Notes: generated by a model from the letters alone, not told the origin. Shown: positions 35,807 through 46,134, numbered from the stretch's first letter. The stretch: DNA of 64,000 nt from Cohnella fermenti (GCF_004801405.1 NZ_SSOB01000004.1:186001-250000); one strand, 5' to 3'. Numbers and translations: made by a program.

Positions 35807-35998
35807 ATGCTTAAAGACGATGTTAAGCAAATGATTGATAAGCTTCCTGAGGATTGTTCAATTGAAGATATCCAGTATACTCTTTATGTACGATCTAAAA
35901 TTGAAAAGGGGCAAAAAGATATTGAGGAAGGGCACTTGCTGATGAATGATGAAGTTAAAGCGAGGATGGACAAGTGGCTGAAAAAGAACAATCAATAA
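35807..35998 (+). CDS. Antitoxin-like protein of a RelE/ParE module (63 aa)
   Basis: The small protein (MLKDDVKQMIDKLPEDCSIE, then a charged helical C-terminus KARMDKWLKKNNQ) has the length and layout of antitoxins that precede RelE/ParE toxins. AGGTGAT lies upstream of the ATG. Its end overlaps the toxin frame by 25 bp, as is usual for such pairs. The toxin is broken by stops, so the antitoxin is now alone. It is AT-rich compared with the flanking genes, which suggests transfer. It sits between CRISPR arrays 1 and 2. Confidence 0.75.
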   Translation: MLKDDVKQMIDKLPEDCSIEDIQYTLYVRSKIEKGQKDIEEGHLLMNDEVKARMDKWLKKNNQ

Positions 35999-36276
35999 TA
36001 TGGACAGTAACAGCTTATAGAGATTTGCAGAGCATTGTTGAATTTATCTCGCAAGATTCGATTTATTATGGCATGGTATTTTACGATGATATTATGAATA
36101 AAGTCGATATCCTTCTTGAATTCCCGCATTGAGGCAGAATTGTTCCAGAGATGGGCGATCCTAATTTGCGGGAAGTTTTTGTTCATAGGTAAAGGCTGAT
36201 GTATCAGATACATAACGATAATATGATAATAAAGACAATAGTCCATGGGGCAAGAGAGTTAAGGAATGAGAAATAA
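35974..36276 (+). pseudogene. RelE/ParE-family toxin, two nonsense codons
   Basis: The frame starts at GTG 35974 and reads as a RelE/ParE ribonuclease/gyrase-type toxin: WTVTAYRDLQSIVEFISQDS, LLEFPH, GRIVPEMGDPNLREVFVHR, RLMYQI and TIVHGARELRNEK in order. TGA at 36130 and TAA at 36190 interrupt it, with the frame otherwise intact over 100 codons. The TAA site is where family members have Tyr (HR-Y-RLMYQI). It is probably inactive. A more decayed copy lies at 36709. Confidence 0.85.
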
Positions 36277-36346
36277 AACAATATTTCTTTATGCATTGCG
36301 CCTTTTACTTTTGGAAGAGGGCACATTTTCATTCCAAGTATCCCAA

Positions 36347-36515
36347 GGTACGAATGGGAAGTTCACATAATTCTCCCGGGGAATTCGCACCTCGGAAGGC
36401 TGCTAGAAATGGCTGTTTATTATTGAATGTCTGTGACAGTCTGCAATTGGGTTTTGAATATTTGCGATTAATGGCCTAGAGAGGCGAATCAGGCTCCGTG
36501 TGGCTTCGAATTGCT
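36347..36515 (+). promoter_or_regulatory. Leader of CRISPR array 2
   Basis: Homologous to the other leaders. The paired motif at 36347-36391 is slightly altered (GGTACGAAT instead of GGTGCGAAT) and the first repeat follows 124 bp later. A copy of the start of the region upstream of the old cas3 (ATGCATTGCGCC) precedes it at about 36292. Confidence 0.75.
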
Positions 36516-36680
36516 GTCGCATCCCACGAGGGTGCGTGGATTGAAATGCGTTGTATGCGATGGCGCCGCTGATCCTGGTCAAGTCGCATCCCACGAGGGT
36601 GCGTGGATTGAAATGCCTATTTGCAGGACGACAAAGACGTTCTCAAGGTCGCATCCCGTGAGGGGGAAGTTGGTTGAAAT
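36516..36680 (+). CRISPR. CRISPR array 2, type I-C, 3 repeats
   Basis: Repeats of 32 bp start at 36516 and 36593, and a degenerate 33-bp one at 36648, giving two spacers of 45 and 23 bp. The stem is GCATCCC / GGGTGC around ACGA and the tail is GTGGATTGAAAT. The unequal spacers and the altered last repeat (GTTGGTTGAAAT) show decay. Confidence 0.9.
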
Positions 36681-36708
36681 CTATCGAGGGCTTGTCTGGG
36701 ACGCCTAT

Positions 36709-36895
36709 AGACACTAACAGCTTATAGAGACTTGCAGGACATTGTTGGATCTATCTCGCAAGATTTGATTTATTATGGGCTGGCACTTTACGATGAACTA
36801 TGAATAAAGGTAGGCACCCTTCTTGGCTTCCCGTATCGGGGTAGAATTGAGATGAACGATCCTAATATGCAGGAAGTTTTTGTTAGTAGATGCAG
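36709..36895 (+). pseudogene. Second, badly decayed RelE/ParE toxin copy
   Basis: The stretch aligns by eye along its length with 35998-36192 (shared ACTAACAGCTTATAGAGA-like, ATCTCGCAAGAT and GCAGGAAGTTTTTGTTAG-like blocks), but has small deletions and many changes, so no frame survives. It begins directly after array 2, as the better copy begins after array 1. Confidence 0.75.
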
Positions 36896-37049
36896 ACTAA
36901 AGTCGAGATTGTTTGCGCATTGTGCTGCTTCCTTCTCTTTGGAAGAAAAGTGGGGATTTTTTACTCTGAACATCCAATGGTTAATAAACTTGGGTCGATT
37001 TATGGTGCTATATTCAATTAGAAACGGCGAGGGAAATACGGAACTTTTT
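36896..37049 (+). repeat. Duplicate of the region upstream of the old cas3
   Basis: This stretch matches 39551-39672 closely (GCATTG(T/C)GC, GGAAGA, (T)CTGAACATCCA / CCGAACATCCATT, TCGATTTATGG / CCGATTTGGGG, TAGAAACG). The old cas3 terminator and promoter region was therefore copied along with an array. Confidence 0.7.
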
Positions 37050-37219
37050 GGTGCGAATGGGAAGCTCACATGATTTCCCTGGGAGATTCGCACCTTAAAA
37101 TGATTATGGAAATGATTGTTTGGTATTGAATGCTTGTGGTAATCTGTGATTGAGTGCTTGAATATTTGTGATTAGTCGCTTAGAGAAGGAAAGTAGCCTT
37201 CTTCCGGCTTCAAATCGCT
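37050..37219 (+). promoter_or_regulatory. Leader of CRISPR array 3
   Basis: Homologous to the leader of array 1. The paired motif GGTGCGAAT / ATTCGCACC lies at 37050-37094 and the first repeat follows 125 bp later. Confidence 0.8.
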
Positions 37220-39443
37220 GTCGCATTCCTCGTGAATGCGTGGATTGAAATCTGTGTGACTTTCAATCTCTCTACGACAACGGTAGTCGCATTCCTCGTG
37301 AATGCGTGGATTGAAATTCTTATTGCCTACGGCTTCGGCAAGCTCGGAGAGGTCGCATTCCTCGTGAATGCGTGGATTGAAATTCGGATGGGTGGGCAGC
37401 TTTTTCACCAACTTGTTCGTCGCATTCCTCGTGAATGCGTGGATTGAAATTGCCAATACTGCTCCAGGAAGTCAATTAAGGATTGTCGCATTCCTCGTGA
37501 ATGCGTGGATTGAAATTCGAGTCTCGCCTTCGCTGCCGCGAAGAGTGTTTCCGGTCGCATTCCTCGTGAATGCGTGGATTGAAATTCTACGCGTCTCACA
37601 CACGCGATGAGAGATCAAGTCGCATTCCTCGTGAATGCGTGGATTGAAATTTGATCAGATCGTCGATCATGAGGATCGTCGCGCCGTCGCATTCCTCGTG
37701 AATGTGTGGATTGAAATCTTCAACGTCTGCGCAACCAACGCTATCATCGCGTCGCATTCCTCGTGAATGCGTGGATTGAAATCACAATGAGCACGTCCAG
37801 CCGGAGCTCAGAAAGAGTCGCATTCCTCGTGAATGCGTGGATTGAAATTGTTAAACCGTTATTTTAGATGTCGACCTCTCGACGTCGCATTCCTCGTGAA
37901 TGCGTGGATTGAAATATTTTGTTTCACACTCCATTACATAATGTATCTTGTCGCATTCCTCGTGAATGCGTGGATTGAAATTTTTCCCTGATCAGTCCCA
38001 CGGCATCTCCCTCAGTCGCATTCCTCGTGAATGCGTGGATTGAAATGCCAAGAAGCTGACCGGCGTGGACAATCTGAACGTCGCATTCCTCGTGAATGCG
38101 TGGATTGAAATCTGTGACTCCTTGGGCGTACCTGCCTGCGCCGTAGTCGCATTCCTCGTGAATGCGTGGATTGAAATAATTGGCTGTCCATGAGATCGTA
38201 TCTCGCTCGAGTCGCATTCCTCGTGAATGCGTGGATTGAAATTTCGGCGGCTTCGAAGACTCGCGGAAGAATCTCGGTCGCATTCCTCGTGAATGCGTGG
38301 ATTGAAATTGCTGGAAGAGGTGTTTGAGGCTAACGGGGTCATCGTCGCATTCCTCGTGAATGCGTGGATTGAAATGTCGCGTTGAGTGCCCACGAAGAGG
38401 ATTCGTCGTCGCATTCCTCGTGAATGCGTGGATTGAAATTCCATCGAACTCGTCGGAGCCGAATGGCTCGCAGTCGCATTCCTCGTGAATGCGTGGATTG
38501 AAATCTGCAAGAATGCGCGGATATCCTCAGCAATCAGGCGCGTCGCATTCCTCGTGAATGCGTGGATTGAAATGGCTTCGGCCGCCGTGAGGACACTCCC
38601 CGACCCGGTCGCATTCCTCGTGAATGCGTGGATTGAAATCCCATCCGGCGGGGTCGACGGGGATATCTGGATGTCGCATTCCTCGTGAATGCGTGGATTG
38701 AAATTATCCCAATCCACGCACCCGGATAACCGGGGCGAATAGTCGCATTCCTCGTGAATGCGTGGATTGAAATAAACATCAACTTGAGTCACTTCATCAA
38801 GTGGCTGGTCGCATTCCTCGTGAATGCGTGGATTGAAATATAAAAATGTTAATTTTTGTCTCAGTTATCTCAGTCGCATTCCTCGTGAATGCGTGGATTG
38901 AAATAATAAATGCAAAGGTCTAGTTTTTCCGATATCCCGTCGCATTCCTCGTGAATGCGTGGATTGAAATATATCCGTGGCTGGCACAGCGCCCATCAAG
39001 ACAGTCGCATTCCTCGTGAATGCGTGGATTGAAATTCGACTGTCGCGATTTTTGACTCCATGATGACGAGTCGCATTCCTCGTGAATGCGTGGATTGAAA
39101 TGAGGTGAACTCGACGCCGTTGCGACGAATGCGTAGTCGCATTCCTCGTGAATGCGTGGATTGAAATAAAATGCGCCCCGTTGCGTCGCCCATGTAGAAG
39201 TCGTCGCATTCCTCGTGAATGCGTGGATTGAAATGCTGACGCTCAACGACAGCCGCCTGGACGGATCGGTCGCATTCCTCGTGAATGCGTGGATTGAAAT
39301 TGGACAGTCAGCGTAGCAAAGGTCAGGCAACCGGTCGCATTCCCCGCGAATGCGCGCATTGAAATAGGGAAGTGGCCGACAGTGGCCGACATTCAGACGG
39401 CGGCGATGCTCGTCGTATCCCTCGTGGGCACATGGAATAGAAT
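37220..39443 (+). CRISPR. CRISPR array 3, type I-C, about 33 repeats
   Basis: Thirty-three repeats of 32 bp start at 37220, 37286, 37352 and then every 64-69 bp to 39269, and a degenerate one at 39334, giving 32 spacers of about 33-37 bp. A further decayed repeat lies at 39412 and a trace near 39490. The stem is GCATTC / GAATGC and the tail is GTGGATTGAAAT. One internal repeat (37686) has a point change (GTGTGG). The leader is on the left, and degeneracy is on the right. Confidence 0.98.
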
Positions 39444-39565
39444 CGAGAAGTTCTATCCTGGAGGGGGCTTTTCGTCGCGTCCGCTTGCGCGTCGCATCCA
39501 AAGGATGTGGTTTGAAGTTGATGGCGGGCTGAGGTAACTTGCATCACCTTTCTTGGTTTTACGCA

Positions 39566-39604
39566 TTGCGCCTCCTTCTTCGGAAGAGAGGCGCAAATTT
39601 TTTT
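39566..39604 (+). terminator. Terminator between array 3 and the old cas3
   Basis: TTGCGCCTC pairs with GAGGCGCAA around a short loop and is followed by ATTTTTTTT, a textbook intrinsic terminator. Decayed copies of this hairpin precede arrays 2 and 3. Confidence 0.88.
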
Positions 39605-39685
39605 GCTCCGAACATCCATTCGCTGACAACCTTGTGCCGATTTGGGGTGTTATATTAAGTAGAAACGTCGACAAGGAGGTCGAAA

Positions 39686-41097
39686 ATGGTCTACATAGCA
39701 CACATAAGAGAGAGCGACGGGGGAGAGCAGACGGTTAAGGAACATTCGCTGGGCGTTAAGCGTCTGGCTGAGCGATCGGGCAGCAAGCTGGGCATTCCGC
39801 ATGTCACCGGTCTCGCCGGTCTGCTCCACGATCTGGGCAAGTATTCGGACGAGTTTCAAGAGTATTTGCATGAAGCGGTAAGGAATCCCGATTCGCCTCC
39901 CAAGCGGGGAAGTGTCGACCATTCAACGGCCGGCGGGGTGCTGCTCTACAAGAGGTATCATGGGAAGCTGGGACCGAAGTATGTGCTGGCCGAGATCGTC
40001 GGCAATGCGATCATCTCGCACCACTCTCCGAGCCTGCAAGACTACGTGGATGAAAGATCGGAGACTCCTTACTTGAGACGGGTAAGAGACAAGGCAGAGG
40101 ATCTTCCGGGTCTTGAACAAGCGATACAACGATTCCATGAGGACATCATGAGTGATGAGGAACTCGACCGTTACGTGGAAAAGGCGGCATCCGAGCTGGA
40201 TCGTTTCTTAGCGCTGCCTTCGACACAGAACAAATTGACGAGAACGATGTTCCTGAGCAGGTTCATCTACAGCGCTCTTATTGATGCGGATCGGACGGAC
40301 ACGAGACGGTTCGAGGACAACGTTGTCGAGGAGGAGGAGGCACGCGAAGCGAATAAGGAATCGAATCGCGAGGCTCTCTTCTCGTCCTACTACGACAAGC
40401 TGATGGCCAGACTCGACTCCTACCGTAACTCAGAGGACTCCGGTTCGCGGATCAACCTTCTTCGTCGCGAGATGTCAGACCGCTGCGAGCAGGTCGCCGA
40501 GAGTCCGTCCGGCATCTGCTTGTTGTCCATTCCGACCGGCGGCGGCAAAACGTTGGCGAGTCTTCGCTATGGTCTCCGCCATGCGATCCAATACAAGAAG
40601 AAGAGAATCGTCTACGTGGTGCCATTCACGCGAGCCTTTGACAGAAGTTGAAGCTGGCGAAGGATAGCTGGGATAGCCCGATTATTTTCACAACGATGGT
40701 TCAATTCCTGAATGTGTTCTACGCCAAGGGGAGCCGCAACGCCCGAAGAATGCACAATCTGAGCGAAGCGGTCATCGTCTTCGACGAGGTGCAGAAGGTT
40801 CCGGTGTCGTGCGTGTCGCTGTTCAATCAGGCTCTCAACTTCTTGAGCGGCTTCGCCCATTCCAGTCTCATTCTGTGCACGGCGACGCAGCCCGCGCTGG
40901 ACTTCGTCGAGCAGAAGCTGGACATTCCGAAGGAAGCCGAGATTGTCGAGAATCTGGATCAGGTGACAGAAGCGTTCAAGCGGGTGGAGATGATTGACCG
41001 AGCCTCCGGCGAGAGGTTCAGTACGGACAAGCTTGCGGCATTCGTCGAGGAGGATGAGACAGAGGCCTCCCATGAGGGAAGCCTCTGTCGACTCTAA
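39686..41097 (+). pseudogene. cas3: Remnant of an older cas3
   Basis: The first frame (39686-40651, 321 aa) has a complete HD nuclease region (EHSLGVKRLAE, LLHDLGKYSDEFQEYL, SVDHSTAG, SHHSPSLQD) and helicase motif I (PTGGGKTLASL), ending just after VVPFT. A second frame (40648-41097) resumes with SPIIFTTMVQFLNVFYA and motif II (VFDEVQ) but ends before the second helicase domain. About 50-60 codons are missing between the frames and the C-terminal half is lost. AAGGAGGT precedes the ATG. GC content is clearly higher than in the intact cas3 downstream. The HD part might still be made but would not be a working Cas3. A 13-bp hairpin (41059-41088, ACAGAGGC / GCCTCTGT) lies at the broken end. Confidence 0.9.
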
Positions 41098-41117
41098 TGC
41101 ATCTAATTAACTATGTT

Positions 41118-41150
41118 TTTCAATCCACGCTCTCTGCAACACGCAGTTGT
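41118..41150 (-). repeat. Lone, inverted CRISPR-like repeat at the cassette's left edge
   Basis: On the minus strand the sequence contains GCGTGGATTGAAA, the exact 3' handle of the arrays here (complement at 41118-41130). It is preceded by a hairpin-forming GCTCTTGC ... GCAGAGAGC rather than the usual stem. No spacer or second repeat is next to it. Confidence 0.5.
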
Positions 41151-41282
41151 CGCAAGAGCGAATTTCATTATAGCACAACCAAGGAATAGGCAGTAGAGAC
41201 GAAAGAAGGAGCGTAGTGGGCCTTAGGGGGAACAGGAAAATAGAAGAGCTATTAATTAAAGTTCACATAATTAATATATGTA

Positions 41283-41311
41283 TTGAACAAATTTAATTTA
41301 TGTTATAAAAT
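41283..41311 (+). promoter_or_regulatory. Promoter of the cas effector operon
   Basis: TTGAAC at 41283 and TAAAAT at 41306 are spaced by 17 bp in an AT-rich stretch 64 bp before the cas3 start. Confidence 0.5.
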
Positions 41312-41374
41312 GTTAACTGAGGATCAGATAGGAATATGAGGGATTAAAGACTGGTTGGCAAGGAGGGCCAAATC

Positions 41375-43588
41375 ATGTTCGCACATGTCGTTAGATCCGC
41401 TGAAGGCAGTTGGGCTTCTCCTCATGATTTATTGAAACATTTGGTTGATACGGGAGATTTGGCGGAGCGCTTCGCATCCAAGTTCGATTCTGGGGAATGG
41501 GGTAACGCGATCGGATTGGCTCATGATGCGGGCAAAGGAAGAGCATTATGGCAAAAGTACCTTATTACGAAAAGTGGGTATGATGAAGAAGCGCATATGG
41601 AAGGCAAATTGGGCAAGATTCCTCATGCAATTCATGGTGCCGAACTGGTTGAGAACTTATTTGGCAAAGGGATAGGGAGAATGATGGCTTATTGCATTGC
41701 CGGTCATCATGCAGGGTTGCCTGATTGGTCCATCGCTGCGGGACAGGCCTCCCTTCAGTTCAGGAAGAGCCAGGTAAAGGACTTGGACCAGATCGATAGT
41801 AAGGTGATCGATTGTGTGCGTGGTACAAAGCCTTTACGTCCGCCATGGAAGTTCAAAGATGGGTTGGATTTATCCCTATGGATTAGAATGTTGTTCTCTT
41901 GCTTGGTGGATGCGGACTTCTTGGATACGGAGCGTTACATGAATCCATCGAAAGCATTGGTCAGGGGAGGATATAGTTCGATATCCAAGTTGCTCGAACG
42001 ATTCTATCTATACATGACCGAACTGGACGAGCAATCGGAGAAGACAAAGGTAAACGAGATACGTAATCAAATCAGGCAGCAATGTATGTTGATGTCGAAA
42101 GAAAAGCAGGGGATTTTCTCCCTTACAGTTCCAACAGGAGGGGGCAAAACGTTATCCAGTCTGGCCTTTGCCCTCCAGCATGCCAAGCTCCATGAACTAG
42201 AGCGTATTATCTACGTTATTCCGTACACCAGTATCGTTGAGCAAACGGCGAATGTGTTCCGTAAGGCTGTAGGAGATGATCAAGTCGTTGAGCATCATTC
42301 GAATATTGCTGACGATATTGCAACGGTTCAATCCCGGCTGGCGGCTGAAAATTACGATGCCCCGCTAATTGTGACCACTTCCGTACAGTTCTTCGAGTCT
42401 CTATTCGCGTCGAAGCCTAGCCGTTGCCGTAAGCTGCACAATCTCGCCAAATCCGTTATTGTCCTGGACGAGGCACAGTTGGTTCCGGTTGAATATCTGG
42501 CTCCAATTCTTGAAGCGATTCAACTATTGGTCGACCGTTATCAAGTCAGCTTTGTCATATCCACCGCGACGCAGCCTGCTTTTAAGGAACGAACGGTCGA
42601 CGGGAAGCTGTTCAAAGGACTGCAAGAAATCAAGGAGATCATGGGAACGGAGGAGGATGTCCGTAGACTTTTCCAATCACCAGCATTTGATCGGAACCGC
42701 GTTCAGCTTCCCGTTGATGTGCATAAAGAATCGACCTGGGACGAGATTGCCGTAGAACTAAAGCAGGATGAGCAAGTTCTATGTATTGTATCCGATCGCA
42801 AGAGCTGCCGTGAACTGCACGCTCTCATGCCGGAAGGGACTTACCATCTATCGGCATTGATGTGCGGGCAGCACCGAAGCGACGTTATCGATGAAGTGAA
42901 ACGGAAGCTGAAGCCGAAGGACCGTTCAACAGTGCGCGTAATTAGTACACAATTAGTCGAAGCGGGAGTGGACCTGGATTTTCCAGTCGTCTATCGTGCT
43001 CTTGCCGGACTGGACTCTATCGAACAAGCCGCTGGTCGCTGCAATAGAGAAGGGGAACACTTAGAGAGAGGCAGAGTGGTCGTCTTTAATCCGCCTCGGC
43101 AAGCTCCGTCAGGAATCCTGCGCAAAGCGGCGGAGATTACCAAAAGCATGATTGGCGGTCTCAGCGATGGTTCCTATGAAGCTCAAAGGCATTCTTCGTT
43201 TACTGCCTTCTACGAACAGCTTTACTGGAGAGCTAATTCGCTTGACCGAGAAGGCATTGCCGCTTTATTGAATCCGAGTTGCAATGACTCGCCAGAATGC
43301 AGTATATCCTTCAGAACCGCAGCCGGTAAATTCAAACTTATCGATGATTCCAAGCAAAGGTCGATCCTGATTCGGTATAAAGAGGGCAATCAGCTCATTG
43401 ATAAGTTAGTCGCCAAAGGTCCTAATCGATCGCTACTAAGGAAGCTACAGCGTTATACGGTCAGTGTCTACGAGGATCAGTTTCACGCTCTTCTACAGCG
43501 AGGCGCTATTCAAGAAGTGTATCCGCAGATTTATGCGGTGTCTTCAACAAGAGGCTATTCCAAGCAAATCGGTCTGCTTCTTGAATAA
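41375..43588 (+). CDS. cas3: Cas3 helicase-nuclease, type I-C, intact
   Basis: The 737-aa protein has an N-terminal HD nuclease (AHDAGKGRALWQKYL, HAIHGAEL, GHHAGLPD) and an SF2 helicase with motif I (VPTGGGKTLSS), motif II (VLDEAQ) and motif VI (QAAGRCNREG). Cas3 is recruited to DNA bound by the effector complex and degrades it. AAGGAGGG lies upstream of the ATG. Codon choice is noticeably more AT-rich than in the older cas3 remnant just upstream, which suggests separate origins. It begins the operon cas3-cas5c-cas8c-cas7c, with 25 bp to cas5c. Confidence 0.96.
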   Translation: MFAHVVRSAEGSWASPHDLLKHLVDTGDLAERFASKFDSGEWGNAIGLAHDAGKGRALWQKYLITKSGYDEEAHMEGKLGKIPHAIHGAELVENLFGKGIGRMMAYCIAGHHAGLPDWSIAAGQASLQFRKSQVKDLDQIDSKVIDCVRGTKPLRPPWKFKDGLDLSLWIRMLFSCLVDADFLDTERYMNPSKALVRGGYSSISKLLERFYLYMTELDEQSEKTKVNEIRNQIRQQCMLMSKEKQGIFSLTVPTGGGKTLSSLAFALQHAKLHELERIIYVIPYTSIVEQTANVFRKAVGDDQVVEHHSNIADDIATVQSRLAAENYDAPLIVTTSVQFFESLFASKPSRCRKLHNLAKSVIVLDEAQLVPVEYLAPILEAIQLLVDRYQVSFVISTATQPAFKERTVDGKLFKGLQEIKEIMGTEEDVRRLFQSPAFDRNRVQLPVDVHKESTWDEIAVELKQDEQVLCIVSDRKSCRELHALMPEGTYHLSALMCGQHRSDVIDEVKRKLKPKDRSTVRVISTQLVEAGVDLDFPVVYRALAGLDSIEQAAGRCNREGEHLERGRVVVFNPPRQAPSGILRKAAEITKSMIGGLSDGSYEAQRHSSFTAFYEQLYWRANSLDREGIAALLNPSCNDSPECSISFRTAAGKFKLIDDSKQRSILIRYKEGNQLIDKLVAKGPNRSLLRKLQRYTVSVYEDQFHALLQRGAIQEVYPQIYAVSSTRGYSKQIGLLLE

Positions 43589-43613
43589 GTACGAATGGAA
43601 AGGAGTGATAAGG

Positions 43614-44351
43614 ATGAACAGTTGGTGTTTGGAAGTATGGGGGGATTATGCTTGCTTTACACGTCCAGAGATGAAAGTGGAACGGGTTAGTTATGATGTG
43701 ATTACCCCATCGGCGGCAAGAGCAATATTTGAATCAATCTTGTGGAAGCCGGCCATTCGGTGGCACATTACGCAAATCGAGGTACTGAATCCGATTCGAT
43801 GGATAAGCGTGCGCAGGAACGAAGTAGGTAAAGTTGCATCGGCTCCGACAGCCAGACAGATGGCAGGGTTGCCCGGAGAGCCAATGGGGTTATCGATAGA
43901 AGATGAACGTTTGCAGCGCGCCGGACTTTTCTTAAGGGATGTCCGATATCGTCTGTATGGCTACTTCGATTTTATTCCTCCTAACGAGCGAAAAGGCATT
44001 CGTTCGACTGGAGATGAGCGTTGGGCGGACGAGCAGGAACGCAGCGAAGCTATTCGAATGGATGAGAATCCATCCAAATACGCAGCGATGTTCGAGAGAA
44101 GAGCATCGAAGGGACAATGCTTCCATCGGCCGTATTTAGGTTGTCGGGAATTTGCTTGCGACTTTCGACTTGTTAAACAACCCGACGAAGATACAGCCAG
44201 TCCGATAAGTGAAACACGGGATTTAGGCTTCATGCTGTATGATATGGATTTTGACAGGGATGCGGACAATCCGACGGCGATGTTCTTCCGAGCGCAAATG
44301 AACCAAGGGACGATCCGCACGAACCGTCATGAGATTGAGGTGAGGGGATGA
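43614..44351 (+). CDS. cas5c: Cas5c (Cas5d), crRNA-processing endoribonuclease of type I-C
   Basis: The 245-aa protein starts MNSWCLEVWGDYACFTRPEM with the family's GDYA-F motif, continues with the ESILWKP block, and has a C-terminal KGQCFHRPYLGCREF, where the Lys and His match positions used for catalysis in type I-C Cas5. It cuts the repeats to release crRNAs and remains in the complex. AAAGGAG precedes the ATG. The frame runs upstream into cas3 (to 43464), but only 43614 has a site. Its stop overlaps the cas8c start by 4 bp. Confidence 0.94.
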   Translation: MNSWCLEVWGDYACFTRPEMKVERVSYDVITPSAARAIFESILWKPAIRWHITQIEVLNPIRWISVRRNEVGKVASAPTARQMAGLPGEPMGLSIEDERLQRAGLFLRDVRYRLYGYFDFIPPNERKGIRSTGDERWADEQERSEAIRMDENPSKYAAMFERRASKGQCFHRPYLGCREFACDFRLVKQPDEDTASPISETRDLGFMLYDMDFDRDADNPTAMFFRAQMNQGTIRTNRHEIEVRG

Positions 44352-46132
44352 TATTACTTGGCTTGAACGAGTATTACGATCGGAAACTTGCTGAGGGCTC
44401 CATCGCAGGCGACGGTTGGATCGAGGGAGGAATCGACTTTTTACTCGAGCTGGACCTGGAAGGACGTTTATGCAGCATTGCCGACCTGCGGGAAAGATCA
44501 GGCAACAAGGCAATTTCCCATCCTTTTCGACTGCCGAATATCGGTAATCAAGCGTTGAAGCATTCGAATAGCGGTTCAGATGCGAACCTCCTATGGGACA
44601 ATGCGGCATTTGTGTTTGGGTTAGGGAATAAAGGAGCCTTAAAGCTGGAGAGTATGATTCGAACAATCGATCAATGGCTCGGAACGACGAACGATCCAGG
44701 CATTCAGGCTGTTCGCCGCTTTCTCCAACAGGGGCTTGAGGACCGATGTCATTTTGAACGAGCCTTGAGTCACCCTGAATACGGAGAGATTTTGCAAGAG
44801 GGGAGGGTTAAAGTTACTTTCCGAGTTCTTCAAACGCCATATCAGTCTGTTGTATATGCTCCCGACGTTGCGGCTGCGCTTGAACGCGGATTGAATTCGG
44901 AAAATTTCGAAACGATACTCGGGACTTGCTTGGTCACAGGTGAACAAAATGTCGTGGTGGAGGCGACGCATCCGGTAATCAAGGGTGTGAGGAACACGCA
45001 ATCATCCGGGGCAAGCATCGTCAGCTTTAACAAGGATTCTTTTAATTCGTATTCCAAAACACAAAATTTCAATGCGCCGATAGGTAAAACGGTTGCTTCA
45101 CGATATGTGAAAGCATTGAATGCATTGCTGGATAATTCGAAGCAACGCCTGATCGTAGGAGATGCTTCTGTCGTATTCTGGGCTGAGAGACAGCATGGAT
45201 TTGAGAATGACTTTGCCTTTCTCTTTCAGGAGCCGGCGAAGGATTCTCCGGATGCGGGAACGGAGAGAATCAAAGCGTTGTTAGAATCAATTCATACTGG
45301 AGCCTATGCGGAGGATAGTGGCACAACCCGATTTTACATTTTGGGGCTTGCCCCTAATATGGCGAGGATAGCTATCCGTTTCTGGCAAGTGGGTACAGTT
45401 GCGGAGCACGCAGGCAGGATTAAGCAGTACTTCGAAGACTTTGCGATCGTGAAACCGCCAACAGAGCCAGAGTTCTACTCTGTGTGGAGAATTCTGGTCA
45501 ATCTTGCGATCCAAGATAAGACCGAGAATATTCCACCGAATCTTGCCGGTCAATTTATGAATTCTATTCTGGAGGGGACGCCGTACCCGATCACCTTGTT
45601 GCAGGCAGTTCTGCGTCGCATACGCAGCGATCCGGAGAAACGGGTGAAGCCTGTGCGTGCCGCATTGATCAAAGCGTACCTGAACCGTTACCATCGCTTC
45701 TATTCGGATTCAACCTATAAGGAGGTAGAGAGGGAATTGGATACCAATCATCCTTCCGAGGTTTACCATATCGGCAGATTATTCGCTGCACTGGAGAAGA
45801 TCCAGGAAGAGTCAAGCCCGGGACTTAATGCTACGATTAGGGAGCGATTCTACGGATCGGCTTGCATGACTCCTAACATCGTCTTACCAACCCTGTTGAG
45901 GCTCAAAAATCATCATCTGAAGAAGATAGATAGGAAAGGAAGAGTAGTCACTTTTGAAGGATTGCTCGGAGAGATTATGGGGAAGATTAAGGCGTTTCCA
46001 GCTCATCTTAGCCTGAATGAGCAAGGACTATTTGCTATTGGTTACTATCATCAAAGACAAGAATTCTTTACTTCTAAAAAGAAAGAAGATTCGGATGCAA
46101 GTCTTCAAAATAAAACCGGAGAGGAAGATTGA
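44348..46132 (+). CDS. cas8c: Cas8c (Csd1), large subunit of the type I-C complex
   Basis: The 594-aa protein is the Csd1-type large subunit (NEYYDRKL near the N-terminus, TGEQ and GASIVSFN in the middle). In type I-C it helps recognise the PAM and open DNA, and an internal start often yields the small subunit Cas11c. No separate cas11 gene is present here, in keeping with that. It overlaps cas5c by 4 bp. Length is normal for the family. Confidence 0.94.
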   Translation: MILLGLNEYYDRKLAEGSIAGDGWIEGGIDFLLELDLEGRLCSIADLRERSGNKAISHPFRLPNIGNQALKHSNSGSDANLLWDNAAFVFGLGNKGALKLESMIRTIDQWLGTTNDPGIQAVRRFLQQGLEDRCHFERALSHPEYGEILQEGRVKVTFRVLQTPYQSVVYAPDVAAALERGLNSENFETILGTCLVTGEQNVVVEATHPVIKGVRNTQSSGASIVSFNKDSFNSYSKTQNFNAPIGKTVASRYVKALNALLDNSKQRLIVGDASVVFWAERQHGFENDFAFLFQEPAKDSPDAGTERIKALLESIHTGAYAEDSGTTRFYILGLAPNMARIAIRFWQVGTVAEHAGRIKQYFEDFAIVKPPTEPEFYSVWRILVNLAIQDKTENIPPNLAGQFMNSILEGTPYPITLLQAVLRRIRSDPEKRVKPVRAALIKAYLNRYHRFYSDSTYKEVERELDTNHPSEVYHIGRLFAALEKIQEESSPGLNATIRERFYGSACMTPNIVLPTLLRLKNHHLKKIDRKGRVVTFEGLLGEIMGKIKAFPAHLSLNEQGLFAIGYYHQRQEFFTSKKKEDSDASLQNKTGEED

Positions 46133-46134
46133 GC

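Noticed and set aside
34735..35830. Open frames on the minus strand with repeated ISIHAPLTGCD/FNPRTPHGMR peptides
   Set aside because: They are translations of the CRISPR repeats and spacers, not proteins. The same holds for HSRGMR/HAFTRNA frames in array 3 and HAPLARSD frames in array 4.
36852..37073. Small plus-strand frame beginning MNDPNMQEVFVSR
   Set aside because: It joins the tail of the decayed toxin to the duplicated cas3 upstream region; not a gene.
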